From: Streptomyces dioscori
GTDB taxonomy: Bacteria; Actinomycetota; Actinomycetes; Streptomycetales; Streptomycetaceae
NCBI RefSeq assembly: GCF_003024195.1
Contig: NZ_KZ679040.1
Coordinates: 711,164-775,163 of the forward strand
DNA: 64,000 nt
Direction of reading: 5' to 3'
Part shown: positions 17,086 to 26,826 of the stretch, in pieces
Position numbering within the stretch: the stretch's first letter is position 1
How the letters are laid out: every line of letters begins with the position of its first letter
Made by a program: the position numbers and the translations under genes
The notes under the pieces: generated by a model
Databases searched by the model: none
Told to the model about the DNA's origin: nothing
What the model saw: the letters and a program-made list of their open reading frames with translations, nothing else

Positions 17086-17092
17086 GCTGGTG

Positions 17093-17107
17093 TGGAAACG
17101 ATTGTCA
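17093..17107. promoter_or_regulatory. Second Zur-box-like site upstream of znuA
   Basis: TGGAAACGATTGTCA has the same 7-1-7 layout, 22 bp centre-to-centre from the first site. That is about two helical turns, so the sites could be bound cooperatively on one face. Confidence 0.6.
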
Positions 17108-17238
17108 ATAAGCGGCCCTGTGATCTGGACTTCATCCCGGTATGTGAGGGGTGTCACGGTGAGTGGAGGGGCGGCGTCCGGCCGGGACCCCAACCGATTT
17201 GATCCGAGGGGCGGGGCCGCCGGTAATCTGAGGCATTC

Positions 17239-17294
17239 GCTCTGAAGCAACAGCTCTGTAGCAGTAGCCGTGAAGCAATAGCTGTGAAGCAACC
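17239..17294. repeat. Four tandem 14-bp repeats in the glyQS leader
   Basis: Units are GCTCTGAAGCAACA, GCTCTGTAGCAGTA, GCCGTGAAGCAATA and GCTGTGAAGCAACC, end to end. The last unit can pair with the following bases: TGAAGC (17285-17290) with GCTTCA (17296-17301). The array ends 36 nt before the glyQS start. Confidence 0.8.
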
Positions 17295-17330
17295 CGCTTC
17301 AACGCCCGTCGTCGTAATGAAGAGAGCACC

Positions 17331-18713
<1,383 letters not shown>

Positions 18714-18880
18714 TCGCTCCGCGGGGGGTGGGCCGTTGTCGGTCCGTTGTCGGCTGACGGTCCGTCGTGGTCGGCCTCAGGGATTGCGCAGTTCCCCGCG
18801 CCCCTAAAGGCAAAGGATTGCGCCGTTCCCCGCGCCCCTGAAGGGCGAAAGACTGCGCCGTTCCCCGCGCCCCTTGGGTG
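18714..18880. repeat. Three copies of the dispersed palindromic element after glyQS
   Basis: Three copies in the same orientation (GCGCAGTTCCCCGCGCCCC or the CGCCGTTCCCC variant) start near 18785, 18819 and 18853, separated by short spacers such as AAAGGCAAAGGATT. No gene is visible in this stretch. Confidence 0.8.
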
Positions 18881-18888
18881 AGTGAGTC

Positions 18889-18928
18889 TCGACCCCCTCT
18901 TGAACGCGAGAGGGGGTCGAGGCTTTTT
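18889..18928 (+). terminator. Rho-independent terminator of glyQS
   Basis: A 12-bp perfect stem (TCGACCCCCTCT 18889-18900 with AGAGGGGGTCGA 18909-18920) has an 8-nt loop and is followed by GGCTTTTT. This is a classical intrinsic terminator, less common in Streptomyces. Confidence 0.9.
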
Positions 18929-18943
18929 GGTTGGCGTTGGGTG

Positions 18944-18979
18944 TGACAGCTGACAGATATTGAAATCTGTCAGCTGTCA
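18944..18979. promoter_or_regulatory. Perfect 15-bp inverted repeat, candidate TetR operator
   Basis: TGACAGCTGACAGAT (18944-18958) and its exact complement ATCTGTCAGCTGTCA (18965-18979) flank a 6-nt spacer (ATTGAA). The site ends 49 nt before the aldo/keto reductase start. The downstream TetR-family gene is the obvious candidate binder. Confidence 0.65.
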
Positions 18980-19028
18980 TGTCAAGGTTGAGGGGTTGCT
19001 TCGTTCGTCGATGTGTCGGGAGATTCTG

Positions 19029-20033
19029 ATGCTCAGTCGTGCCCTTGGAACCGTTGGTCCTCAGGTGTCCGCTCTCGGGCTGGGGTGTATGGGGATGTCC
19101 GCGCTGTACGGGGACGCCGATCGGGGGGAAGCCGTCGCCACCATCCATGCCGCCCTCGAAGCGGGGGTCACACTGCTCGACACCGGTGACTTCTACGGCA
19201 TGGGGCACAACGAGATGCTGATCGGCGAGGCGCTGCGCAGCGCCCCGGCCGCGCGGCGCGAACAGGCCCTCGTCAGCGTGAAGTTCGGCGCCCTGCGCGA
19301 CCCGGAGGGCCGCTGGTCCGGCTACGACGGGCGGCCCGCCGCGGTCCACAACTTCGTGGCGTACTCGCTGCAGCGGCTCGGCGTCGACCACATCGACGTC
19401 TACCGGATCGCGCGCGTCGACCCGGACGTCCCCATCGAGGAGACGGTCGGCGCGATCGCCGAACTCGTCGAGAAGGGGTACGTACGGCACATCGGCCTGA
19501 GCGAGGCCGGGGCCGACACCGTGCGCCGGGCCGCGGCCACCGCCCCGATCTCGGACCTGCAGATCGAGTACTCCCTCATCTCCCGCGGCATCGAGGCCGA
19601 GATCCTGCCGACCACCCGTGAGCTGGGCATCGGCATCACCGCGTACGGCGTGCTGTCCCGCGGTCTGATCTCCGGACACTTCACGCCCGACCGGCAGCTC
19701 GCCGCCAACGACTTCCGCGCCCACAGCCCGCGCTTCCAGGGCGACAACCTCCGTCACAACCTGGACCTCGTCGAGGCGCTGCGGAAGATCGCCGAGCAGA
19801 AGGGCGCGTCCGTCGCGCAGATCGCCATCGCCTGGGCGCTGTCGCGCGGCGAGGACATCGTGCCGCTGGTGGGCGCGCGGACCCGGGAGCGGCTGACGGA
19901 GGCGCTCGGCGCGCTCGACGTCGCCCTCGACACCGCCGACCTCGCCGCGATCGAGGAGGCCGTCCCGGCCGGCTCGGCGGCGGGCGAGCGCTACCCGTCC
20001 GCGCAGATGGCACACCTCGACAGCGAGCGCTGA
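19029..20033 (+). CDS. Aldo/keto reductase
   Basis: This 334-aa NADP-dependent oxidoreductase is a TIM barrel of the AKR superfamily. Visible catalytic elements are Asp in LLDTGDFYG (with Tyr of FYG) and Lys in LVSVKFG. The usual catalytic His position reads DVYRIARVD, as in AKR13-like actinobacterial members. The C-terminal cofactor site is VPLVGARTRERLTEAL. ATG 19029 (GGGAG 7 nt upstream) is preferred over an in-frame start at 18960 inside the palindrome. It is followed 25 nt later by a TetR gene, probably in one transcript. Confidence 0.9.
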   Translation: MLSRALGTVGPQVSALGLGCMGMSALYGDADRGEAVATIHAALEAGVTLLDTGDFYGMGHNEMLIGEALRSAPAARREQALVSVKFGALRDPEGRWSGYDGRPAAVHNFVAYSLQRLGVDHIDVYRIARVDPDVPIEETVGAIAELVEKGYVRHIGLSEAGADTVRRAAATAPISDLQIEYSLISRGIEAEILPTTRELGIGITAYGVLSRGLISGHFTPDRQLAANDFRAHSPRFQGDNLRHNLDLVEALRKIAEQKGASVAQIAIAWALSRGEDIVPLVGARTRERLTEALGALDVALDTADLAAIEEAVPAGSAAGERYPSAQMAHLDSER

Positions 20034-20058
20034 CGACACCGCCGGTACGGTCATCACC

Positions 20059-20643
20059 ATGGCGACCACCGAGATCCTGACCGCCGAGCGCATCCTTGAG
20101 GTGACCGAGGAGGTGCTGCGCCGCCACGGCCCCGCGAAGGCCACCGTGGTGGACGTGGCGCGTGCGCTCGGCGTCAGCCACGGCAGCGTCTACCGGCACT
20201 TCCGTACGAAGGCGGCGCTGCGGGAGGCGGTCACGAAGCGCTGGCTGGACCGTACGTCGGCCGTCCTCGACGACATCGTGGCGCAGGACCGAGACCCGGA
20301 GGCCCGGCTGCGCGACTGGCTCGCCGCCCTGTTCACCGCCAAGCGCCGCAAGGCGGGCGACGACCCCGAACTGTTCGCCACGTACATGGTGCTGACCGGG
20401 GAGAGCGGTGAGGCGGTCGGTGAGCACATCGACGCTCTCACCGGGCAGCTCACGGCGATCGTCCGGTCCGGCGTCGACTCCGGCGCCTTCGCCGCCGCCG
20501 ACCCCGCCGTCACCGCCCGTGCCCTCTTCCAGGCCACGGACCGCTTCCACGACCCGTGTCACGCCCGCGAGTGGGAACAGCCCGGGATCGAGGGCGAGTT
20601 CGAGGCCGTCGTGGACCTGGTGGTGCGTGGGCTGAGGGCCTGA
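20059..20643 (+). CDS. TetR-family transcriptional regulator
   Basis: This 194-aa repressor has an N-terminal TetR helix-turn-helix (about 8-55: AERILEVTEEVLRRHG, then ARALGVSHGSVYRHFRTKAALREAV) and a variable helical ligand-binding C-terminus (LFATYMVLTGES, TARALFQATDRFHDP). It is transcribed with the aldo/keto reductase and probably represses the pair through the palindrome at 18944-18979. Confidence 0.9.
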   Translation: MATTEILTAERILEVTEEVLRRHGPAKATVVDVARALGVSHGSVYRHFRTKAALREAVTKRWLDRTSAVLDDIVAQDRDPEARLRDWLAALFTAKRRKAGDDPELFATYMVLTGESGEAVGEHIDALTGQLTAIVRSGVDSGAFAAADPAVTARALFQATDRFHDPCHAREWEQPGIEGEFEAVVDLVVRGLRA

Positions 20644-20696
20644 CCGGGGCCACTGCTCCCTCGGTGCCTTCGGTGCCTTCGGTGGCCTCGGTGCCC

Positions 20697-20903
20697 TCAG
20701 GTTCCGGCCGGGTCCACCGTCGCCTGGTGTGCCTCCGTGAGATGTTCCTCGGCCTTCAGCCAGGGCAGGAACTGGGCGGGCTTGCGCCAGCCGCACGTGT
20801 CGCATCTGATCGTCCGCTGCATGCCCGTGCGCTGTACCCGAACGACGTGCTCGCGGCCGTGTTGGTCCCAGCGGCTGACCTTGCTGGTGTTGATCTGCAG
20901 CAT
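20697..20903 (-). CDS. Small zinc-finger-like hypothetical protein
   Basis: This 68-aa protein starts at ATG 20903, with AGGAGG a few nt upstream. CDTCGW and two His in EEHLTEAHQA could form a C2H2-like zinc site. The N-terminal half (SKVSRWDQHGREHVVRVQRTG) is strand-like. I do not recognise a named family. It lies between the convergent TetR gene and the MFS gene on its own strand. Confidence 0.7.
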   Translation of the reverse strand: MLQINTSKVSRWDQHGREHVVRVQRTGMQRTIRCDTCGWRKPAQFLPWLKAEEHLTEAHQATVDPAGT

Positions 20904-21062
20904 GACGCCTCCTGGTGGTCGCGCTCGGCTTGCGCGACAAGCCCTAGGAGTGTGCAACAAGAACAACATCAACGGGGGTGCGTGCGCGGTGAGTTCTGTG
21001 CGCATTCTGCGCATTGCGGGTTCGGGCGGGCCCTTTCGGAGGGGTTTGTGCGGGGTGGCCGT

Positions 21063-22493
21063 TCAGGCGATCTCGCGGGGCAGGCGCAGGCTCAGTCCCG
21101 TCGTCAGGACGACGGCGGCGAGCTGGACGAGCAGGGTCGTCGCCAGGGCGTCGCCCATGCCCCGGCCCGGGACCAGGGTGAGGAACAAGGTGCCGAGGGT
21201 GGCCACACCCAGGGCGAGCGCGGACTGCTGGGCGGTGATCATCACTCCGCTGCCCACCCCGGCGCGGGCCGCGGGGACCTCGGAGAGGATGACGCGGAAG
21301 AGGACCGGCAACTGGAGGGCCTGTCCCGCGCCCGCGATCATCAGGCCCGGCCAGAGCTGCGGGCCGCCGAGGTCGGGCCAGGAGCCCCACACCGTGAGCG
21401 CGAGGACGCCCACGCCGACCGCCTGGACCAGACCGCCCGCGGTCACCACACGCGTACCCCACCGGGCCACCAGCCGGGGCCCGAGCAGCGAGGCCACGAA
21501 GAAGGACACCGCCATCGGTACGAGGGTCAGGCCCGCGCGGACCGGGCTCAGGCCGACCCCCTCCTGGAGCGCCACCGCGATGACGAACATGAAGCCGCTG
21601 AAGCCGATGGAGAAGGGAACGACCATGATCAGGCCGCGGCGCAGGGGGATGTTGGCGAAGAGGCTCGGCGGGACCAGCGGGGTGCGGCCCCGGCGTTCCG
21701 ACCGGCGTTCGACCAGGTAGAAGGCGGTCGCGGCGACCGGGAACAGGGCCAGCGACAGCCAGGTCCACAGCGGCCAGCCCGCCGCCCGGCCCTCGGTCAG
21801 CGGGGCCAGCAGGGACACCAGGGCCACACCCAGCAGGACCGTGCCGGGGACGTCCACCGGCTGCGGGTGCTGCGAGCGGGTCTCCGGGACGGCCCTGGCG
21901 GCCAGGAACAGGCCCACCAGCACGACCGGTACGTTCACCAGGAAGACCGCGCGCCAGCCCGTGCCCGCGAGGTCGGCCGCGACGAGGACGCCGCCGAGTA
22001 TCTGCCCGGCCACCATGGAGAGTCCGGCCGTGGCCCCGTACAGGCTCATCGCCTTGGCTCGGCGCGGGCCCTGGGTCGCCGACTGGATGGTGGCGAGGAC
22101 CTGCGGGAGCATCGCGGCGGACGCGGCGCCCTGGAGGACGCGCGCCGCGACGAGCGTCCACGCCGTCGGTGCGAGCCCGCACGCAAGCGAGGTCAGGCCG
22201 AAGGCCGCCATCCCGCCGAGGAAGAGCCGGCGCCGGCCGAAGGTGTCGCCGAGCCGTCCGCCGAGGACGAGGAGCACGGCGTACGCGACCCCGTAACCGG
22301 CGACGACGAGTTCCAGGACGGCGTCGCTCGCGGCCAGGTCGTGGCCGATCGTGGGCAGGGCGACGTTCACGATGAAGAAGTCGATGAGGGGCAGCGCCGC
22401 GCCGAGCAGCACGGTGAACAGTCCCAGGGCGCCGAGCACCGGTGGGCCGGCGGTCGCTGAGCGGGTGGTGCGGGGAGCGAGGATTTCGGTCAC
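21063..22493 (-). CDS. MFS transporter, DHA2 (14-TM) family
   Basis: This 476-aa exporter has 14 predicted helices. Motif A is GGRLGDTFGRRRLFLGG, and the TM1 motif LIDFFIVNVALPTIG (D1-like) marks the 14-TM drug:H+ antiporters. Motif C is in GATAGLSMVAGQILGG. It is probably a multidrug or small-molecule exporter in the cytoplasmic membrane. GTG 22491-22493 is the start. It is divergent from an XRE/MmyB-type regulator with an inverted repeat between them, a layout typical for local repression. Confidence 0.9.
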   Translation of the reverse strand: MTEILAPRTTRSATAGPPVLGALGLFTVLLGAALPLIDFFIVNVALPTIGHDLAASDAVLELVVAGYGVAYAVLLVLGGRLGDTFGRRRLFLGGMAAFGLTSLACGLAPTAWTLVAARVLQGAASAAMLPQVLATIQSATQGPRRAKAMSLYGATAGLSMVAGQILGGVLVAADLAGTGWRAVFLVNVPVVLVGLFLAARAVPETRSQHPQPVDVPGTVLLGVALVSLLAPLTEGRAAGWPLWTWLSLALFPVAATAFYLVERRSERRGRTPLVPPSLFANIPLRRGLIMVVPFSIGFSGFMFVIAVALQEGVGLSPVRAGLTLVPMAVSFFVASLLGPRLVARWGTRVVTAGGLVQAVGVGVLALTVWGSWPDLGGPQLWPGLMIAGAGQALQLPVLFRVILSEVPAARAGVGSGVMITAQQSALALGVATLGTLFLTLVPGRGMGDALATTLLVQLAAVVLTTGLSLRLPREIA

Positions 22494-22520
22494 GTGGTCG
22501 ATCCTGCGCCCGCTCGCAGG

Positions 22521-22548
22521 CTGGTACCAGAGTCTTCTTATCCTGGTA
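22521..22548. promoter_or_regulatory. Candidate operator between MFS and XRE/MmyB genes
   Basis: CTGGTACCAG (22521-22530) is a perfect 10-bp palindrome. Its right half TACCAG forms TACCAG-N12-CTGGTA with 22543-22548. It lies in the 113-nt divergent promoter region. Confidence 0.5.
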
Positions 22549-22606
22549 GAAGGAGTACCCGGAAACAGGGTCCGCGACAGGGGCCACGGGGCGGCAGGCT
22601 GGAGAC

Positions 22607-23590
22607 ATGACGACCATGGCCGAGAAGACGACGGCGGGCACGGGCCCGGACGCCGGCCCGGACGCGGGCCCGGTCACCGGGGTGGCGGGCGGGGCCACGG
22701 TGGTGGCGGGCGAGGCCACCGGGGCGACGGCCTGGGTGGGGGAGCCGGAAATCCGGCGGCATGAGCTGGCCGCCTTTCTCCGTCATCGGCGCGAGCACAT
22801 CACGCCCGAGCAGGTGGGGCTGCCCCGGGGCAGCCGCCGGCGCACCCCCGGTCTGCGGCGGGAGGAGGTCGCCCAGCTCTCCGCGGTCGGGGTCACCTGG
22901 TACACCTGGCTCGAACAGGCCCGGGACATCCAGGTGTCCGTACAGGTCCTCGACGCGCTCGCCCGCACACTGATGCTCGACTCGAACGAGCGCGCCCACC
23001 TCTTCCAGCTGGCCGGGGCCGTCGATCCCACCCCGGCCTCGCGCTGTACGACGATCACCCCGGCGCTGCTGCAGACGCTGGAGCAGCTGGAGCCGTTGCC
23101 CGCCTGCATCCAGAACAGCCGGTACGACGTCCTCGCGTACAACCGCACCTACGGGCTGCTGCTGTGCGACCTCGACGAGGTGCCGCCGGAGGACCGCAAC
23201 TGCATGCTCCTCATCACCACGAACGAGCAGTGGCGCTCCTCGATCGTGCTGCTCGACGAGACGGTGCGGTTGATGGCGGCGAAGTTCCGCGGCGCCATGG
23301 CCGGGCATCTCGCCGATCCCGCGTGGAAGATGCTGCTCAAGCGGCTGTGTGCGGAGTCGGAGGAGTTCCGGGAGGTGTGGGGGCGGCACGAGGTGGTGGG
23401 TTCGCGCAGCAAGACGAAGCTGTTCGACAACCGGTATGTGGGGCGGTTGACGCTCGTCCATACGGATCTCTGGCTGGGGCCGGGGGAGGGGGCGCGGATG
23501 GTTACGTACGCGCCGGCGGACGGTGTGTCGCGTACGCGGCTGGAACGACTGCAGGAACTGGCTGTTCAGCGGGGTTCCCTGCGGGGCTGA
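22607..23590 (+). CDS. XRE-family regulator with MmyB-like ligand-binding domain
   Basis: This 327-aa regulator has a low-complexity Gly/Ala/Asp N-terminus (~45 aa), then an XRE helix-turn-helix (RRHELAAFLRHRREHITPEQVGL, GLRREEVAQLSAVGVTWYTWLEQ). The C-terminal PAS-like MmyB domain follows (PACIQNSRYDVLAYNRTYGLLL; EEFREVWGRHEV). Such regulators often control the neighbouring transporter or oxidoreductase and bind lipidic or small ligands. ATG 22607 is plausible; the true start could be further in, since the first 45 residues are not conserved-looking. Confidence 0.88.
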   Translation: MTTMAEKTTAGTGPDAGPDAGPVTGVAGGATVVAGEATGATAWVGEPEIRRHELAAFLRHRREHITPEQVGLPRGSRRRTPGLRREEVAQLSAVGVTWYTWLEQARDIQVSVQVLDALARTLMLDSNERAHLFQLAGAVDPTPASRCTTITPALLQTLEQLEPLPACIQNSRYDVLAYNRTYGLLLCDLDEVPPEDRNCMLLITTNEQWRSSIVLLDETVRLMAAKFRGAMAGHLADPAWKMLLKRLCAESEEFREVWGRHEVVGSRSKTKLFDNRYVGRLTLVHTDLWLGPGEGARMVTYAPADGVSRTRLERLQELAVQRGSLRG

Positions 23591-23937
23591 GGGGTGGGGT
23601 GGGGTGGCCGGGGTCGCGTCCCGGGTGCGGGGCGGCGGGGGCTTGTCGCGCCGTTCCCCGCGCCCCTGGGAGGTGGGGGCTGGGGTGTGGGGGACGGGTG
23701 ACGGTCGTTTGTGGCTGGCCGCGCCGTTCCCCGCGCCCCTTAAGGGCAAAAGCTGGGGCGCAGCCCCGCTTTTGAGGGGCGCGGGGAACTGCGCGAGCAA
23801 CCCCCACCGGCCCGCAGCCGACAACGCGACGGGGTCGGGGCGAAGCTCCGCTCCTCAGGGGCGCGGGGAACTGCGCGAACGGCCCCGCCGGGCCGCACCC
23901 GGTGGCGGTGGCGCGCCTCCGGGCGGGGCGGGCGGGC
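23591..23937. repeat. Gene-free gap filled with dispersed palindromic elements
   Basis: At least four copies of the GC-rich element are seen: near 23653, 23723 and, in the opposite orientation, near 23776 and 23860. The pair at ~23720-23790 can fold into a long stem because the copies are inverted around AAGCTGGGGCGCAGCC. It separates the convergent regulator and MFS genes. No coding frame is credible. Confidence 0.75.
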
Positions 23938-25380
23938 TCAGGCGACGCCTGCGGACTGTTTCACCTCTGGTGCGGACAGGCGCGCCGCCGTACGGGCCGC
24001 CGTGCCGCGGGCCCAGCGGCCGCTGGACACCGCGCCCACCACCAGGACCGAGAGGCCGCACGCCGCGATGATCCACCACGCGGGCCGGGCCGCCGAGACG
24101 AACGCGGCCCGGTACGACGACGTGCCGACGCCGGACGCGAGGACCGCCCCGATCACCGCGACCCCCAGCGTCTGCCCGATCTGCCGGCTCGTGGACGCCA
24201 CCGCCGCCGCCACCCCGGCCTGGGCGCGAGGCATGCCCGACACCGCCGTGTTGGTGATGGGCGCGTTCACGAAACCGAAGCCGAGCCCGAAGAGCACGTA
24301 CCCGATGACGAGTGTCACGTTCGCCGTCTCGGCCTCGAACGCGGCGAACAGCACCCCGCTCACCGTCATCGCCGTACCGGCGATCAGGAGGGAGATGCGG
24401 GGCCCGCGGTTGCCGACCAGCCGCCCGGACAGCGGCGCGCAGACGAACGTCATCGCCGCCATGGGCAGCATCCACAGGCCCGCGTCGAGCGCGCTCAGGC
24501 CCCGGACGTTCTGGAGGTAGAGGGTCGAGAGGAAGAGGAAACCGCCCAGCGCGGCGAACGCGCTCACCGCCACCACCGTCGCCCCGCTGAACGGCGCCGA
24601 CCGGAAGAACCGCAGGTCGATGAGGGGTTCGTCGCGTCGCGGCTCGTACCAGAGGAGGGTGACGAGGGCGACGAGCGCGATCCCTCCGAAGACGAGGATC
24701 TTGCCGGCGCCGGATGCGGGCGCCTCGATGATCGCGTACGTCAGGGAGCCGAGCAGCGCGATCACCAGGAGCTGGCCGACCGGGTCGGGGCGGCGGGCCT
24801 TCGGCGCGCGGGACTCCGGCACGTACCGCAGGGTGAGCAGGAGCGCGGCCAGGCCCACCGGCAGGTTGACCCAGAAGATCGAACGCCAGCCGACGGAGTC
24901 CACCAGGAGGCCGCCGACCAGTGGGCCCGCGGCCATGGATATGCCGACCACCGCGCCCCAGACCCCGATCGCGCGGGCGCGTTCGCGCGGGTCCGTGAAG
25001 GTGTTGGTGATGATCGACATGGCGACCGGGTTGAGCATCGAGCCGCCGACCGCCTGGATCATGCGGAAGGCCACGAGCGATTCGAGGTTCGGTGCGAGTG
25101 AGCACAGGACCGAGCCGACGGTGAAGACGACGAGGCCCGCCATGAAGACCTTGCGGCGGCCGATGCGGTCGGCGGTCGAGCCCGCGAGCATCAGCAGTGA
25201 GGCGAGCACCAGGGTGTACGCGTCGATCGTCCACTGCATGCCCGCCAGGCTCGCGTGCAGATCCTTCTGCATGGAGGGGAGGGCGACGTTGAGGACGGTG
25301 TTGTCGAGACTCACGATCAGCAGACTCATACAGCAGATCGCGAGCACCAGCTGGCGCTGGCGGGGGCTGAGCTCAGGCAT
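23938..25380 (-). CDS. MFS transporter, DHA2 (14-TM) family
   Basis: This 480-aa exporter has 14 helices and carries LDNTVLNVALPSMQ in TM1 and motif A AGSTADRIGRRKVFMAG. Motif C is in GAVVGISMAAGPLVGGLLVD. It resembles EmrB/QacA-type proton antiporters. It is independent of the first MFS gene (about 30% alike by eye) and is divergent from dusB across a 79-nt gap with a long imperfect palindrome. Confidence 0.9.
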   Translation of the reverse strand: MPELSPRQRQLVLAICCMSLLIVSLDNTVLNVALPSMQKDLHASLAGMQWTIDAYTLVLASLLMLAGSTADRIGRRKVFMAGLVVFTVGSVLCSLAPNLESLVAFRMIQAVGGSMLNPVAMSIITNTFTDPRERARAIGVWGAVVGISMAAGPLVGGLLVDSVGWRSIFWVNLPVGLAALLLTLRYVPESRAPKARRPDPVGQLLVIALLGSLTYAIIEAPASGAGKILVFGGIALVALVTLLWYEPRRDEPLIDLRFFRSAPFSGATVVAVSAFAALGGFLFLSTLYLQNVRGLSALDAGLWMLPMAAMTFVCAPLSGRLVGNRGPRISLLIAGTAMTVSGVLFAAFEAETANVTLVIGYVLFGLGFGFVNAPITNTAVSGMPRAQAGVAAAVASTSRQIGQTLGVAVIGAVLASGVGTSSYRAAFVSAARPAWWIIAACGLSVLVVGAVSSGRWARGTAARTAARLSAPEVKQSAGVA

Positions 25381-25395
25381 GGGTACCAGGTTACG

Positions 25396-25437
25396 CCCAT
25401 GTCGGTAGTGTGCCTAACTAACGACTACCGTCATGGG
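25396..25437. promoter_or_regulatory. Imperfect 14-bp inverted repeat between MFS and dusB
   Basis: CCCATGTCGGTAGT (25396-25409) and ACTACCGTCATGGG (25424-25437) match at 13 of 14 positions around a 14-nt spacer that includes TAACTAAC. The left arm lies 16 nt upstream of the MFS start codon. A local repressor site is likely; no regulator gene is adjacent. Confidence 0.5.
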
Positions 25438-25460
25438 TCGGCGTACGTGACAATGGAGGA

Positions 25461-26627
25461 ATGTCCACGCCCACGATCACTCCCGCGTCCGCGGTGAACA
25501 CCGCTCTGCGGATCGGTCCGCACACCGTCCTGCCGCCCGTCGTGCTCGCCCCCATGGCGGGCATCACGAACGCGCCGTTCCGCACGCTGTGCAGGGAGTT
25601 CAGCGGGGGCAAGGGCCTGTTCGTCAGCGAGATGATCACCACGCGGGCGCTGGTCGAACGCAACGAGAAGACCATGCAGCTGATCCGCTTCGACGCGACC
25701 GAGACCCCGCGTTCGATCCAGCTGTACGGCGTCGACCCCGCGACCGTCGGCAAGGCCGTCCGCATGATCGCGGACGAGGGCCTCGCCGACCACATCGACC
25801 TGAACTTCGGCTGCCCGGTGCCCAAGGTGACACGCAAGGGCGGTGGCTCGGCCCTCCCCTACAAGCGGCCGCTGCTGCGGGCGATCCTGCGCGAGGCGGT
25901 CGCCGGGGCGGGAGGCCTGCCGGTCACCATGAAAATGCGCAAAGGCATCGACGACGACCACATCACGTTCCTCGACGCGGGCCGTATCGCCGTCGAGGAA
26001 GGCGTCACGGCGATCGCGCTGCACGGGCGCACGGCGGCGCAGCACTACGGCGGGACGGCCGACTGGGACGCCATCGCGCGACTCAAGGAACACGTGCCGG
26101 AGATTCCCGTCCTCGGGAACGGGGACATCTGGTCCGCGGACGACGCGCTGCGGATGGTACGCGAGACCGGGTGCGACGGGGTCGTGGTCGGGCGGGGGTG
26201 CCTCGGACGGCCCTGGCTGTTCGCCGACCTCGTCGCGGCGTTCGAAGGGCGAGACGGTCAGTACGCGCGGCCGTCCCTCCGGGAGGTCGCGGCCGTCATG
26301 GTGCGGCACGCCACCCTGCTCGGGGAGTGGATCGGCGACGAGGCGCGCGGGGTCATCGACTTCCGCAAGCACGTGGCCTGGTACCTGAAGGGATTCGCTG
26401 TCGGCTCGGAGATGCGGCGGCGGCTCGCCGTCACCTCGTCGCTGAGTGAACTGGCGGAAGGGCTGGAGGAGTTGGAACTCGACCAGCCGTGGCCGGTGGG
26501 GGCGGACGGGCCGCGGGGGCGTACGTCCGGGAACGGGCGGGTCGTCCTGCCGGACGGGTGGCTGAAGGATCCGTACGACTGTGCGGGCGTGAGTGAGGAC
26601 GCGGAGCTGGACACCTCCGGCGGTTGA
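25461..26627 (+). CDS. dusB: tRNA-dihydrouridine synthase (DusB-type)
   Basis: This 388-aa FMN enzyme reduces uridines in the tRNA D-loop. The TIM-barrel N-terminus shows VLAPMAGITNAPFRTLC, and the IDLNFGCPVPKVTRKGGGSAL block with catalytic Cys. FMN/tRNA contact segments include TMKMRKGIDDDHITFLDAG and VLGNGDIWSADDALRM. GRGCLGRPWLF is a Dus signature. The helical tRNA-binding C-terminus follows. The ATG is preceded by GGAGGA. Length is slightly above E. coli DusB because of a C-terminal tail. Confidence 0.95.
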   Translation: MSTPTITPASAVNTALRIGPHTVLPPVVLAPMAGITNAPFRTLCREFSGGKGLFVSEMITTRALVERNEKTMQLIRFDATETPRSIQLYGVDPATVGKAVRMIADEGLADHIDLNFGCPVPKVTRKGGGSALPYKRPLLRAILREAVAGAGGLPVTMKMRKGIDDDHITFLDAGRIAVEEGVTAIALHGRTAAQHYGGTADWDAIARLKEHVPEIPVLGNGDIWSADDALRMVRETGCDGVVVGRGCLGRPWLFADLVAAFEGRDGQYARPSLREVAAVMVRHATLLGEWIGDEARGVIDFRKHVAWYLKGFAVGSEMRRRLAVTSSLSELAEGLEELELDQPWPVGADGPRGRTSGNGRVVLPDGWLKDPYDCAGVSEDAELDTSGG

Positions 26628-26826
26628 GCGGTCTTTTCGGCTGTGGGCCGGTGGGGGTTGCTCGCGCCGTTCCCCGCGCCCCTGAAGGCGAAAGATTGCG
26701 CCGTTCCCCGCGCCCCTGAGGGGTGGGGTGGCTGGGGTCGCGTTTCGGCTGCGGGCCGGTGGGGGCCGTTCGCGCAGTTCCCCGCGCCCCTCAAAAGCGG
26801 GGCTGCGCCCCAGCTTTCGCCCCTCC
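26628..26826. repeat. Dispersed palindromic elements after dusB
   Basis: Three direct copies (near 26666, 26699 and 26774) sit in this gap, two of them with the flank GGGCCGGTGGGGG in front. The third runs into an inverted segment (AAAGCGGGGCTGCGCCCCAGCTTT). No gene is visible. Confidence 0.75.

Noticed and set aside
17239-17301. T-box riboswitch for glyQS
   Set aside because: No T-box consensus (TGGNACCGCG) or terminator/antiterminator pair is present; only short tandem repeats are seen.
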